From Marmoricola sp. Leaf446 (GTDB lineage Bacteria > Actinomycetota > Actinomycetes > Propionibacteriales > Nocardioidaceae), in the NCBI RefSeq assembly GCF_001424755.1, contig NZ_LMRF01000006.1, positions 289,862 to 353,861 of the forward strand: DNA of 64,000 nt, read 5' to 3'. The position numbers and the translations under genes are program-made. Shown here piece by piece: positions 17,856 through 26,255 of this stretch (its first letter is position 1; each line of letters opens with the position of its first letter). The notes beneath the pieces were generated by a model, which had not been told where the DNA came from, made no database searches, and saw only the letters and a list, made by a program, of their open reading frames with translations.

Positions 17856-18440
17856 ATGACCGGGAGCGGACTGCGCGGCAGCGCCGTGGTGGACCTGGCG
17901 ACAGCACTCCGGGACGGTCGCCACGACGCGCTCGAGGAGCTGTTCGACCGGTGGTCGCCGCTCGTCCACTCGTTGGCGTGGCAGGCGCTGCGCGACCCCC
18001 ACGAGGCCGACGAGGTCACCCAGCTGGTCTTCGTCTCGGCGTGGCGCTCGCGCGAGACCCTGCGCCCCTCCGACACCGCCCTGCCCGCGTGGCTGGTCGG
18101 CATCTGCCGGCACCGCATCGCCGACCGCTTCGCCGACCGGTCCCGCGAGTCCCGCCGCCTGGCCCGGATGGCGTCCGAGGAGGACGTGCTGGAGGCCGAC
18201 CGGGTCGAGGTCCTCGGCACCGAGCAGTTCCTCGAGGCGCTCACCATGGAGGAGGCCCTCGGCGCCCTCCCCGAACCGCGGCAGACCGTCGTGCGGCTGG
18301 CCTTCCTCGAGGACCAGACCCACGCCGAGATCAGCCGCCGGCTCGGCCTGCCGCTTGGCACGGTCAAGAGCCACGTCCGCCGGGGGCTGCTCCAGCTGCG
18401 CGACCGGTTGGCGGTGAGCCATGACGACGCACCTCGATGA
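17856..18440 (+). CDS. ECF-type RNA polymerase sigma-70 factor
   Basis: 194 residues. Region 2 is visible (DRWSPLVHSLAWQALRDPHE, ADEVTQLVFVSAWRS) and region 4 has the helix-turn-helix QTHAEISRRLGLPLGTVKSH. The stop overlaps the next gene by 20 bases. The neighbour is a zinc-finger anti-sigma factor, so this sigma factor is presumably held inactive until a cell-envelope signal. No autogenous promoter motif was confirmed upstream. Confidence 0.93.
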   Translation: MTGSGLRGSAVVDLATALRDGRHDALEELFDRWSPLVHSLAWQALRDPHEADEVTQLVFVSAWRSRETLRPSDTALPAWLVGICRHRIADRFADRSRESRRLARMASEEDVLEADRVEVLGTEQFLEALTMEEALGALPEPRQTVVRLAFLEDQTHAEISRRLGLPLGTVKSHVRRGLLQLRDRLAVSHDDAPR

Positions 18441-19149
18441 CGACGACCTGGCGGCCGTCGCGCTCGGCGACCACGAGACGGAGCTGCCGCCGTCGGCCTG
18501 GAGCCACGCCGAGTCCTGTGCGCACTGCGCCGCCGAGGTCGAGGCGCTGCAGGCCGTCGTCCGCCGGGCACGGGCGACCCCCGCCTCCGCCCCGCCGGTC
18601 GGCCCGGGCGTGTGGCGCTCCGTGGAGCGCGAGATCGCCGCCGACGACGCACCGCCCGTCGAGCCGGCCCCGGGGTCGACCGCCCCGCGACGGCACCACC
18701 CGCGGCGCCGGGGGGCGCTCCGGCTGCTCGCCGGCGCGGCCGCGCTGGTGCTGGCCGCCGGTGCCGGGCTGGCCTACGGGCGGACCCTCGTGCCCGACCC
18801 GCCGCGGGTGCAGGACCAGGTCGTCGCGCTCGCCGACCTCACCACCGTCGACGGCGACGCGTCCCGGGGCCAGGCCGAGGTGGTGCGCGCCGACGGCGCG
18901 CTGGCGCTGCGGATCTCCGCCGCCGACCTCGGCGACGAGGCCGGGTGGCACGAGGTGTGGCTGCTGCACGACGACGGTCGCGGCCTGGTCTCGCTGGGCA
19001 CGCTCGGCAGCGGCGAGAGCGGCACCTTCCCGCTCCCCGGCGCACTGCTGCGCGAGGGCTACACCACGGTCGACGTCTCGCTCGAGGACGACGGCGACCC
19101 GGCCCACTCCGGGCGGTCCCTGGCGCGAGGACGACTGGGCGACGTCTGA
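18421..19149 (+). CDS. Anti-sigma factor, zinc-finger (RskA-type) transmembrane protein
   Basis: 242 residues. The N-terminal ZAS motif HAESCAHCAAEVEAL (His-x3-Cys-x2-Cys) binds the sigma factor. A single membrane helix (LRLLAGAAALVLAAGAGLAY, about residues 100-120) leads to an extracytoplasmic RskA-C-like domain (DEAGWHEVWLLHDDG, GEGSGTFPLP-type pattern, YTTVDVSLEDDGDPAHSG). It overlaps the sigma gene by 20 bases, a standard cotranscribed pair. Confidence 0.92.
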   Translation: MTTHLDDDDLAAVALGDHETELPPSAWSHAESCAHCAAEVEALQAVVRRARATPASAPPVGPGVWRSVEREIAADDAPPVEPAPGSTAPRRHHPRRRGALRLLAGAAALVLAAGAGLAYGRTLVPDPPRVQDQVVALADLTTVDGDASRGQAEVVRADGALALRISAADLGDEAGWHEVWLLHDDGRGLVSLGTLGSGESGTFPLPGALLREGYTTVDVSLEDDGDPAHSGRSLARGRLGDV

Positions 19150-19307
19150 GCGGCGTACGGGCTGACGGGCCTTACCCCGCTCACGCTCGGCCATGCCTGG
19201 CATTTCGACACGCTCTAGTCCACCCCCACCCGGTTGTCGGTTCACCCACCTCGCATGCATGGGTGCTGCCACGCTCGGTCGGCGACGAGAGGCGGGAGAG
19301 AGCAGCG

Positions 19308-20186
19308 ATGACGGCAGCACGGACGGCGAGCCCCCTGGCGACCGACGACGGGGCCACGGTCGACGGCGCACCGGTCGAGGGCGCCGACGCCGACGGCCGG
19401 CTGGACTGCGTCCTGCAGGTGCTCGGCGGCGCCTCCGTGGCCGGCGTCGCCCGGGGCGCGGGCCTCGAGCCGGCCGTGGTCCACCGGTGGGTGCGGCTGT
19501 TCACCGACGCCGGCGCCGCCGGCCTCGCCAACCGGCCCGACCCGACCCTGGCCCAGCAGCGCGACCGCTTCCTGGCCGCGTTCGCCCACGAGATCCGTAC
19601 GCCGCTCGCGGTCGCCCAGGGCTGGACCGACATCCTGGCCGACGGCGACCTCCCCGAGGACATGACCGCCTCCACGGTCGGCAAGCTCGGCGCCGCGCTC
19701 GCGCTGCTGGCCGAGCGCACCCAGGAGGTGGAGTACCTCGCCGCCGCGTCGTTGGGGCGGCTGCGGGTGACCCGCCGCGCGGTGTCGGCCCTCGCGCTGG
19801 TGCCCGACGGCGAGGTGGCGCCGAGCGGCGACCTCGACGCCCGGGTCGACACCGACCCCGGCCTGGCCGCGCGCGTCGTGCGCGACCTGTGGACGGCCGC
19901 GGCGATGACCCCGCGGCCCACGCGACGCGAGCTCCAGGTCCGCGACACCGGGATGTGGGTCGAGCTGCGGGTGGTCCGGACCGGCGAGCCGATCCCCGCC
20001 CGCACCCTGCACGCGCTCTTCGAGCCCTTCGACCGCAACGATGACGCGACCGGCGTCTCCACCGGTCTCTACCTCGCCCGCGCCCTCAGCGTCGCCCTCG
20101 GCGGCACCGTCGGGCTCGAGCAGGACTCCGAGCGCGCCGTGTTCTGGGTGCGCCTCCCCTCCCCCGAACCGAGGACCCTCCGATGA
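19308..20186 (+). CDS. HTH-linked histidine-kinase-like protein with degenerate ATPase domain
   Basis: 292 residues. After a disordered N-terminus, residues about 35-75 form a transposase-type helix-turn-helix (GGASVAGVARGAGLEPAVVH then RWVRLFTD). The phosphoacceptor H-box follows (AFAHEIRTPLAVAQGW). The catalytic domain looks eroded: the N-box position reads VVRDLWTAAAMTP without the usual Asn, the G1 box reads VVRTGEPIP without Asp, while the F-box FEPFDRN and a G2-like GVSTGLYLARALSVALGG remain. No membrane segment. It may be a pseudokinase or a DNA-linked regulator. Its stop overlaps the next gene. Confidence 0.78.
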   Translation: MTAARTASPLATDDGATVDGAPVEGADADGRLDCVLQVLGGASVAGVARGAGLEPAVVHRWVRLFTDAGAAGLANRPDPTLAQQRDRFLAAFAHEIRTPLAVAQGWTDILADGDLPEDMTASTVGKLGAALALLAERTQEVEYLAAASLGRLRVTRRAVSALALVPDGEVAPSGDLDARVDTDPGLAARVVRDLWTAAAMTPRPTRRELQVRDTGMWVELRVVRTGEPIPARTLHALFEPFDRNDDATGVSTGLYLARALSVALGGTVGLEQDSERAVFWVRLPSPEPRTLR

Positions 20187-20365
20187 TCTTCCGCCTTGCC
20201 TGCGGCGACGTCATGCCCGGCTGCGCCGCCAGCTTCGAGAACACCGACAAGAGCCTGCTGCTCGAGGAGGTCGCCCGTCACGCGGCCGCCGACCACGGCA
20301 TCACCGAGATCACGCCCGAGGTGCTCGCGGCCGTGGACGGCAAGATCGTGCAGGCACCGGCCTAG
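20183..20365 (+). CDS. DUF1059 domain protein
   Basis: 60 residues, short DUF1059 protein: FRLACGDVMPGCAASF, with two Cys near the N-terminus, and HAAADHGITEITPEV. Overlaps the kinase-like gene (ATGA) so it is translated with it. The stop TAG lies inside a CTAG that also provides the stop of the convergent hydrolase gene on the other strand. Function of the family is unknown. Confidence 0.9.
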   Translation: MIFRLACGDVMPGCAASFENTDKSLLLEEVARHAAADHGITEITPEVLAAVDGKIVQAPA

Positions 20366-21300
20366 CGGCTCCCCACCAGCGCGGCGACCACCTCGCGGGT
20401 GCCGGTCCGGCCCTCGGGGGTGGGGGTCAGCGGGTGCACGTGGACGGCACCCGGCACCTCGTGCAGCGTCACCGGCGTACCCACCTCGCGGCAGCGCTCG
20501 ACCAGCAGCAGCGTGTCCGGGTGGAGCGAGTCGCGGGTGCCGATCCACACCGTCATCGGCGGCAGCCCCTCGAGCCGGCCGAGCAGGGGGCTGACCCGCG
20601 GGTCACGGAGGTCGCCGCCACCCATCCACACCCGGGCCACCTCGCGGGCGCCCGGCGTCGAGAGCCAGGGGTCGTCGACGCGGTCGATGTCGGGGTTGGT
20701 CAGCGTCGCATCGACCCACGGCGCGATGAGCACCAGCCGTGCGACGTCGACGCCCTCGTCGCGCAACACCTGCGCCAGTCCCAGCGCCAGCCCGCCCCCG
20801 GCGGAGTCGCCGGCCAGCACCAGTCCTCCCCCGGCGTCGACCGGCGCGTCCTGGTGGGACTCGGGAGAGGGTGGCACGCGCCACGGTCTCCCGAGCGTCC
20901 CCGGATCGGTCGCCAGCTCACGGCACAGGGGCAGCAGAAAGGCGTAGGCGTCGTCGCAGGTGTGGTCGGGCGCGAGGCCGTAGAGGGGCACCACGACGCG
21001 GCAGCCGGCGTCGACCGCCGCCGAGACCAACGCCCAGTGCTGCGGGGCGATCTCGGACAGGTAGGTGCCGCCGTGCAGGTAGACCACCGTGCTGACCGGC
21101 GGGCCTACCGGCTCGATCAGGTAGACCCGGAACCCACCGACCTCGGCCTCGTGCACGTCGTGGCGGTCCCGGAACCGCTTCGGCGGCGACGGATCGGCCT
21201 TGGGCTCGGCGAGCCGCTTCCGGGCTCGGCCCACGGTCGCCATCCGCGGCTTCCGGGTCACCCGCAGCACCAGTCCCACGCCCCGCATCTGCCAGCTCAT
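20362..21300 (-). CDS. Alpha/beta hydrolase (hormone-sensitive-lipase type esterase)
   Basis: 312 residues. Oxyanion motif HGG in VVYLHGGTYL, the nucleophile elbow GDSAGGG, and later Asp (WIGTRDSLHPD) and His (EVPGAVHVHP), which together form the esterase triad. Typical HSL/steroid-ester hydrolase family. The exact ester is unknown. The gene converges on DUF1059 with a shared CTAG. A 13-bp inverted repeat lies upstream (21350-21422). Confidence 0.92.
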   Translation of the reverse strand: MSWQMRGVGLVLRVTRKPRMATVGRARKRLAEPKADPSPPKRFRDRHDVHEAEVGGFRVYLIEPVGPPVSTVVYLHGGTYLSEIAPQHWALVSAAVDAGCRVVVPLYGLAPDHTCDDAYAFLLPLCRELATDPGTLGRPWRVPPSPESHQDAPVDAGGGLVLAGDSAGGGLALGLAQVLRDEGVDVARLVLIAPWVDATLTNPDIDRVDDPWLSTPGAREVARVWMGGGDLRDPRVSPLLGRLEGLPPMTVWIGTRDSLHPDTLLLVERCREVGTPVTLHEVPGAVHVHPLTPTPEGRTGTREVVAALVGSR

Positions 21301-21349
21301 GGGCGCAGGCTCCCACGGTCCGGTGAGGTGCGGTCGAGCCGCACCCGGC

Positions 21350-21422
21350 CGACGATCAGTTCGCGGTCGCCGGGTGTGGGTCCCCGCCTGGGCGTCGGCG
21401 CAGGGTGCTGAACTGATCGTCG
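21350..21422. repeat. 13-bp inverted repeat between the hydrolase start and the tad operon end
   Basis: CGACGATCAGTTC at 21350-21362 and its exact complement GAACTGATCGTCG at 21410-21422 are separated by a 47-base GC-rich spacer. It lies in the 141-bp gap between the end of the last tad gene and the start of the hydrolase. It could be a long-loop terminator of the tad operon, a regulator binding pair, or a small mobile remnant. I see no transposase or flanking duplication. Confidence 0.6.
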
Positions 21423-21441
21423 TTCGGGTGTGGGTGCGGCG

Positions 21442-21876
21442 TCAGTCGGAGACCACGACGACCGAGGCGGCCTGGCCGGTGATCCGGACCTGCTCGCCCA
21501 CGCCAGGCACACGCAGCGGCAGGTCGGTCGGGGCGGCGAGACTGACGATCACGGTGTCACCGGTGGTGCGCACCGAGTGGGACAGGCCGGGGAAGCGCTG
21601 CGACGCGCCGCTGGCGGCGAGGTAGGTGGCGACGTACTGCCGGGCCGCCTGCGGGTCGATCTCGGCCCGCCGACCCAGGCCCTTCGTGTAGACCTGCTCG
21701 CCCTGCAGCCCGTCCGTGGCCGCGAGGGCCGCGGCGTCGGCGGTGGCGTTGAGGCCCTGACGTCGGAGGTACGCCGCGGACGCGTCGACGACCACGGCCA
21801 CCACGAGCGCGACCACCACCGTGAAGCCGATGATGAGCGGCGTCATGGACCCGCGCTCGTCGCGAGGCCGGCTCAC
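21442..21876 (-). CDS. TadG-like pilus assembly protein (N-terminal Flp-pilus TadE/G-like domain)
   Basis: Last gene of the Tad operon, 144 residues. N-terminal DERGSMTPLIIGFTVVVALVVAVVVD is a membrane anchor preceded by a G as in prepilin-like sequences, then an Ala-rich helix (RRQGLNATADAAALAATDG) typical of pseudopilin-like TadG heads. The C-terminal portion is a small beta domain. It overlaps the preceding TadE-like gene by 4 bases. Much shorter than full TadG, which has a vWA domain. Confidence 0.85.
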   Translation of the reverse strand: MSRPRDERGSMTPLIIGFTVVVALVVAVVVDASAAYLRRQGLNATADAAALAATDGLQGEQVYTKGLGRRAEIDPQAARQYVATYLAASGASQRFPGLSHSVRTTGDTVIVSLAAPTDLPLRVPGVGEQVRITGQAASVVVVSD

Positions 21877-22310
21877 GGGCGCTCCTCCCGGAAGGTGCCG
21901 TACGGCGCCTGGTGGTCGGCCTGCAGCCGGATCGCCGGCGTCTGCGACCCGAACACCGCCGGCAGCAGCGGCAGGTCGACCGAGGAGCGGACCTCCGCGC
22001 GGACCACCGACCCGGGGGTGAGGCAGTCACGGGGCGCCGGCCGGCAGGTGATCTGCACCCGAGGCGCGTCGGTGAGGCCCTGGTCGGCGTACGCCAGCCG
22101 GGCGGCCGCCTGGGCCCGGGAGTACGCCGAGGCCTGGTCGGGCGAGGTCACGAACGCCCGACCGGCCGAGCGGGCCGCGGCCGATGCGGCGTACGCCGCA
22201 CGCTGGGTCTCGAAGACGGTCAGCACGACGTAGAGCAGCGGCACCAGCAGCAGGATCGCGAGCCAGACGAACTCGATCACCGCCGTCCCCTCCTCGTCGC
22301 GCGCCCTCAT
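21873..22310 (-). CDS. TadE-like pseudopilin 1
   Basis: 145 residues from the ATG at 22310. The motif DEEG-TAVIEFVWLAILLLV has the prepilin-type Gly before a +5 Glu, which is the hallmark of TadE family minor pilins, and then an AAYAASAAARSAGRAF helix. Two Cys (ITCRPAPRDC) may form a disulfide. Overlaps neighbours on both sides by 4 bases. Confidence 0.88.
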   Translation of the reverse strand: MRARDEEGTAVIEFVWLAILLLVPLLYVVLTVFETQRAAYAASAAARSAGRAFVTSPDQASAYSRAQAAARLAYADQGLTDAPRVQITCRPAPRDCLTPGSVVRAEVRSSVDLPLLPAVFGSQTPAIRLQADHQAPYGTFREERP

Positions 22311-22738
22311 GGCCGGCCCTGCAGCAGCGGCTCCTGCACCCCGTGGCCCTCGACGTCGAGCGAGACGCCCGGTCCCCACAGCCCGAGCGGGGGCACGACG
22401 GCCCGCACCCGGACCTCGACGGTCGGCACTCCCCCGGTCGTCGTGCGCCGCGCGGAGACGTCGCGGGCGAACCGGTCGGCGATCGCACCGCGCACCTGCT
22501 GGCGCGTCCGGGCGACCCCGTCGGCCGGACCCCGGTCGAGGGTCGCCCCGTAACGGGCACCCTCGGTCGCGGCGGCGGTCAGGGTGTTGCGCACGTGCAG
22601 CACCAGCCCGACCTGGACGAGGCCCAGGACGAGCGGCACGAGCACCATGCTGACCAGGACGAAGTCGACGACGGCGGCGCCGGCCTCGTCGCAGCGCCAC
22701 CGGTCGGGCTCAGCCCGAGACCGAGGCGAGCGCTTCAC
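22307..22738 (-). CDS. TadE-like pseudopilin 2
   Basis: 143 residues. CDEAG-AAVVDFVLVSMVLVPLVLG contains a prepilin-like Gly with Asp at +5 followed by a hydrophobic helix, then HVRNTLTAAATEGARYG, typical of TadE proteins. The C-terminal domain is beta-rich. It overlaps the first TadE gene by 4 bases and the small pilin gene by 29 bases. Confidence 0.88.
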   Translation of the reverse strand: MKRSPRSRAEPDRWRCDEAGAAVVDFVLVSMVLVPLVLGLVQVGLVLHVRNTLTAAATEGARYGATLDRGPADGVARTRQQVRGAIADRFARDVSARRTTTGGVPTVEVRVRAVVPPLGLWGPGVSLDVEGHGVQEPLLQGRP

Positions 22739-22889
22739 GCAGCATCGCGCCCAGCTGCGAGCCGGCGATGGCCCAGAGGCCGGCGACCAGGCCGGCGGTC
22801 ATCACCGTGATCAGGACCCAGCCGGGCACGTCGCCGCGCTCGTCGCGCGGCCGACGCAGCCGCTGCAGGGGGGTGGGCAGGTGTCGCAC
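22710..22889 (-). CDS. Small Flp-pilin-like protein, 59 aa
   Basis: GTG start at 22889 with a GGAGG 4 bases upstream. Sequence DERG-DVPGWVLITVMTAGLV is followed by AGLWAIAGSQLGAMLREALA: a Gly followed by one long hydrophobic helix as in Flp major pilins. Its +5 position is Trp rather than Glu and it lacks the usual Glu-Tyr, so processing by a TadV-type peptidase is uncertain. It lies between tadC and the TadE genes where Flp pilins are found. Confidence 0.8.
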   Translation of the reverse strand: MRHLPTPLQRLRRPRDERGDVPGWVLITVMTAGLVAGLWAIAGSQLGAMLREALASVSG

Positions 22890-22915
22890 GGTTCCTCCAG
22901 GTGGGTGGTGACGGT

Positions 22916-23842
22916 TCAGGGCACGACCAGGCGCAGGCCGACCAGGCCCGGCCAGAACGCGAAGACGACGACGGTCGGGAGCACGAGGAAGACGACGGGC
23001 ACCATCATCAGGACCTCCCGGCGCGCGCCGGTCTCGATCAGGGCGCGTCGCGAGGCCTCGCGGACGTCGCCGGCCTGGGCGTGCAGGACGTCGGACAGCG
23101 GGGTGCCGCGCTCGACCGCGACGGCCACGCCCTCGGCGAAGCGCGAGACCACGGCCAGACCGGAGCGGGCCGACATCTCGTCGAAGGCGCGGGTGATCGG
23201 CGTACCGGTGCGGACGTGGGCGAGGACGCGCGCCAGCTCGGCGGACAGCTCTCCCGAGGAGCGGCGCACGACGCGGTCGAGCGCCGCGACCGGGCTCTCC
23301 CCGGCCGCCACGGCCAGGGCCAGCAGCTCGGCGACGGTCGGGAACTCCTGCAGGATCTGCCGCTCGCGGGCCGCGACCTGGGCGCTCAGGCGGTTCTCTC
23401 GCAGCAGCACGCCGCTGACGAACGCGATGCCGCAGAAGACCAGCAGCGGCACCGACCGTTCCGGCGAGGTGGCCGCCACCAGGCCCGAGGGCACCGCGGC
23501 GAGGGTGAACCCGACCAGGCCCCAGACCACCTGCTCGACGCGGAACTGGGCGACGTCGATCTCCAGGCCGGCCCGCTCGATCCGGCGCCGCACCGAGGTC
23601 GAGCCGCCCATGACGCGCTCGACCGCCCGTCCCGCGGCCTGCAGCGGCGGTCCGAACACCCCGGCGAAGGCGTTGGACGACGCCGGCGGCGCCGGCAGCG
23701 ACGCCGGGCGCGGGAGGTCGCGCACGTAGGGCAGCACGCGCACCGCGATCGGCGTACGACGGGCGTCGAGCAGTGCCACGACGACGAGCCACAGCCCGGC
23801 ACCGAGGGCGCCGCCGAGCAGGCCTCCGAGGAGCGGCGTCAC
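22916..23842 (-). CDS. tadC: Type II secretion F-domain protein TadC
   Basis: Inner-membrane platform protein of the Tad pilus, 308 residues starting at a GTG (23842) overlapping tadB's stop. It has an N-terminal helix (GGLLGGALGAGLWLVVVALL), a T2SSF domain (LQEFPTVAELLALAVAAGES, RAFDEMSARSGLAVVSRFAE) and a C-terminal hydrophobic helix. In Tad systems TadB and TadC form the membrane core driven by TadA. Confidence 0.9.
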   Translation of the reverse strand: MTPLLGGLLGGALGAGLWLVVVALLDARRTPIAVRVLPYVRDLPRPASLPAPPASSNAFAGVFGPPLQAAGRAVERVMGGSTSVRRRIERAGLEIDVAQFRVEQVVWGLVGFTLAAVPSGLVAATSPERSVPLLVFCGIAFVSGVLLRENRLSAQVAARERQILQEFPTVAELLALAVAAGESPVAALDRVVRRSSGELSAELARVLAHVRTGTPITRAFDEMSARSGLAVVSRFAEGVAVAVERGTPLSDVLHAQAGDVREASRRALIETGARREVLMMVPVVFLVLPTVVVFAFWPGLVGLRLVVP

Positions 23843-24684
23843 GACAGGATCCGCCGCTCGACGGGGAGCCGGCCGATCCGCACCATCAGCCGGTACGCCG
23901 CGGCGCACAGCAGGCCGCCCGTCGCGAGCACCACCACCCCGGCCCCGGTCGCGTAGCGCTGGATGACGTCGGGCTGGAAGCACAGCAGGAGCAGCACCAG
24001 CCACGGGGCGGCAACGGCCAAGCGGGCGCCGTTGACGGTCCACGACTGTCGGGACTGCAGCTCCGAGCGCGTCCGGGCGTCGTCGCGCAGGTAGCCCGAG
24101 AGGCTGCGCAGCAACCGGCCCAGGTCACCGCCACCGACCTCGCGCGCCACCCGGAGGCTCTCCACGACCCGGTCGCCGACGGGGTCGGCCAGCCGCTCCT
24201 TGAGCCGGTCCAGCGCGACGGCGAACCGCCCGCCGACCTGGTAGTCCAGCGCGAACCCGGCGAACGCCGGCCGCAGCGGCTCGGGCCCGCGCTCGGCGAG
24301 CGCCGCCAGCGCCTCCGGCAGGGACATGCCGGCCCGCACCGCCGACGCCAGGTTGTCGACCGCCTCGGGCCAGACCTCGGCGAACTCGCGCTGCCGCCGC
24401 TCGGCCCGGCCGCGCAGCAGGGCCACCGGCAGGTAGGCGCCCATGACACCGAAGGCCAGGGCGACCGGCACCGTCCGCGAGGCGAGCAGCACGACGGTCG
24501 TGGCCGCCACGGCGGTCACGACGCACACCACCACGAAGCCCGCCGGGCTCACGTCGGGCAGCCCGGCCCGGGCGAGCAGGGGCTGCAACCGCGGCTCGCG
24601 GGTGCGCGGCGGCGCGGCCGGCCACGTCGAGGACCACACCAGCAGCAGCCCGACGCCCAGCACCAGCCCGAGGAGAGCACCCAT
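23839..24684 (-). CDS. tadB: Type II secretion F-domain protein TadB
   Basis: 281 residues, with N-terminal membrane helices (GLVLGVGLLLVWSS, VVCVVTAVAATTVVLL), a T2SSF domain (EAVDNLASAVRAGMSLPEAL, VARE-VGGGDLGRLLRSLSG), and C-terminal helices (LAVAAPWLVLLLLCFQPDV). The start ATG shares a base with tadA's stop (TGATG), consistent with coupled translation of the pilus operon. Confidence 0.92.
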   Translation of the reverse strand: MGALLGLVLGVGLLLVWSSTWPAAPPRTREPRLQPLLARAGLPDVSPAGFVVVCVVTAVAATTVVLLASRTVPVALAFGVMGAYLPVALLRGRAERRQREFAEVWPEAVDNLASAVRAGMSLPEALAALAERGPEPLRPAFAGFALDYQVGGRFAVALDRLKERLADPVGDRVVESLRVAREVGGGDLGRLLRSLSGYLRDDARTRSELQSRQSWTVNGARLAVAAPWLVLLLLCFQPDVIQRYATGAGVVVLATGGLLCAAAYRLMVRIGRLPVERRILS

Positions 24685-25463
24685 CAGCCGCCTCCCCCGA
24701 GGATGCGGTGGACGTCGACGCCGGCGCGCTCGAAGGTGTCGAGCCGGGTGGGCATCCCGCCCGCGTGGACGAGCTCGCCGTCGCGACGGAAGAACACGGG
24801 CTCGGTCTCGACGATGTCGTGCTCGACCCGTCCGGGCACGGCCACGACCTCGTTGACGCGTCGGGTGCCGCCCAGGTCGATGCCGAGGTGCACCACCAGG
24901 TCGACCGAGCTCGCGACGGTGGGCACCACGAACCGGGCCGAGATGTTCTCACCCGCCAGCAGCGGCAGCGTGCAGAGCTTGACCAGCGCCTCGCGGGCGC
25001 TGTTGGCGTGGAGCGTGGCCATGCCGGGCAGGCCGGAGTTGAGCGCGAGCAGCAGGTCGAGGCTCTCCGCCGACCTGACCTCCCCGACGATGATGCGGGT
25101 GGGCCGCATCCGCAGCGTCTCGCGGACCAGGTCGCGCAACGTCACCGCGCCGTTGCCCTCCAGCCCCACCTGCCGGGTCTGCATCGCGACCCAGTCGGGG
25201 TGACCGAAGCGCAGCTCGAAGACCTCCTCGGCCGAGACGATCCGATCGCCGCCCGGGATGGCCGAGGCCAGGCAGTTGAGCATCGTGGTCTTGCCCGCCT
25301 GGGTCGCCCCGGCGACGACGATGTTCTGCCCGGCCAGCACCGCGGCCTCGAGGAACTGCGCCGCCTGGGTGGTCAGCGACCCCAGCCGGACCAGGTCGGC
25401 GAGCCGCGCCGCACGCAGCACGAACTTGCGGATGAAATTACGCAGCCCTGCACTGACCTGCAC
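24684..25463 (-). pseudogene. tadA: tadA/cpaF Tad-pilus ATPase, C-terminal fragment (gene split by element)
   Basis: Carries the C-terminal half of a CpaF-type secretion ATPase: Walker A GATQAGKTTML, Walker B-like IIVGEVRSAES, and the His-box region GMATLHANS. The native protein would read NIRKFVLRAARLADLVRLG across the insertion point. Here the codons before IRKF come from the inserted element (QVSAGLRNF), with a possible GTG at 25463 supplied by it. The N-terminal half is 20 kb away (45,439-46,044). Without it the protein lacks the N-terminal domain needed for hexamer assembly, so pilus function is likely lost unless the element excises. Confidence 0.93.
25421..25434. repeat. Attachment core, left junction
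   Basis: CGAACTTGCGGATG; the complement CATCCGCAAGTTCG covers tadA codons for I-R-K-F plus flanking bases. Identical to the copy at the right junction. The strand-exchange point lies somewhere within these 14 bases. Confidence 0.85.
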
Positions 25464-25890
25464 GGAGGCGGGCCGATAGCGCCCTGAACTGCGAAAACAC
25501 CGTTGACCTCGTTGAGTGCTGGTGACGGTCTGTGAAGGTCTTGCGGACTATCTGCGGACTGACGGACCGGCTGACTTGGGCGCCCGATCCGTGCGCGCAA
25601 CTTGTCACGGCGCGTCGCCAACCACTGTTTGAACTCGCGATGTTCCACGAGGAGCGCGGGGGACGCCGCGGACGAGCCAGCGCAGACGATGGCGGCATGA
25701 CCCACGCGGCCACGAAGGCCGACAGGGTGGGGAAGTGTGCTCCGGTGCTTCCGGCCGATGCGTGCGTATGACGAGTCGTACTACGGGCGCAATGCAATCT
25801 GTAGTACACTTCGTCGTGACCGGAAAGAGAGACGGAGTTGCAGCTCCGTCCATAGATGAGGCCAGTAGAGGCCCACAGAGAGGTAAGACG
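25435..25890. other. Left-end non-coding region of the element
   Basis: No convincing gene. Overlapping open frames on both strands have poor codon use. It contains the left arm-type region expected for integrase binding and, near its right end, the palindrome pair at 25777-25808. GC is lower than in the flanking tadA sequence. Confidence 0.6.
25777..25808. promoter_or_regulatory. Candidate operator of the RHH gene (palindrome pair)
   Basis: CGTACTACG (25777-25785) and TGTAGTACA (25800-25808) are each odd palindromes, and the inner GTACTAC and GTAGTAC form an inverted repeat. Two closely spaced short palindromes in front of a ribbon-helix-helix gene are the expected binding layout for cooperative RHH dimers. 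The distance to the start (25891) is about 80 bases. Confidence 0.45.
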
Positions 25891-26160
25891 ATGACCAACA
25901 AGACACCCGAACAGACCGAGAAGGCGGAATTCAGCTCTGCAGTGCTTTCAGCTCTAGGCGCGTTCGCACCTGCCCGAAAGCTGACGACCACGCTTCAGGT
26001 CCGAGTCACCGATGAGACGGCAGAGAGTCTCGACGCACTCGTTGCACAGGCACGCGACAACGGTATCGATCTGAGTAGGTCAGACCTTGTCCGAGCCGCA
26101 GTCACAGCGCTGGTCGCAGGGACTAACGAGGCTGAGGAGACGCTGGCGCGTTCAGCGTGA
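25891..26160 (+). CDS. Ribbon-helix-helix (CopG/ParD-like) DNA-binding protein
   Basis: 89 residues from the ATG at 25891, preceded by AGAGAGG. After a charged N-terminal tail the RHH fold is clear: beta strand LTTTLQVRVTDE, helix AESLDALVAQARDNG and helix LSRSDLVRAAVTALVAG. It could be an antitoxin, a plasmid-type partition regulator or a cargo repressor. No toxin partner was identified: the next gene, 95 bases downstream, encodes a small unrecognised protein. Confidence 0.82.
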   Translation: MTNKTPEQTEKAEFSSAVLSALGAFAPARKLTTTLQVRVTDETAESLDALVAQARDNGIDLSRSDLVRAAVTALVAGTNEAEETLARSA

Positions 26161-26255
26161 GAGCTGTGATCCACCTGCCGCGCTCGCTGCGAGGGATGGA
26201 TCCAGCCCACAAATGTGGTCGACGTAAAGGGCGTTGACCTCTGAAGGAAGGGGTG

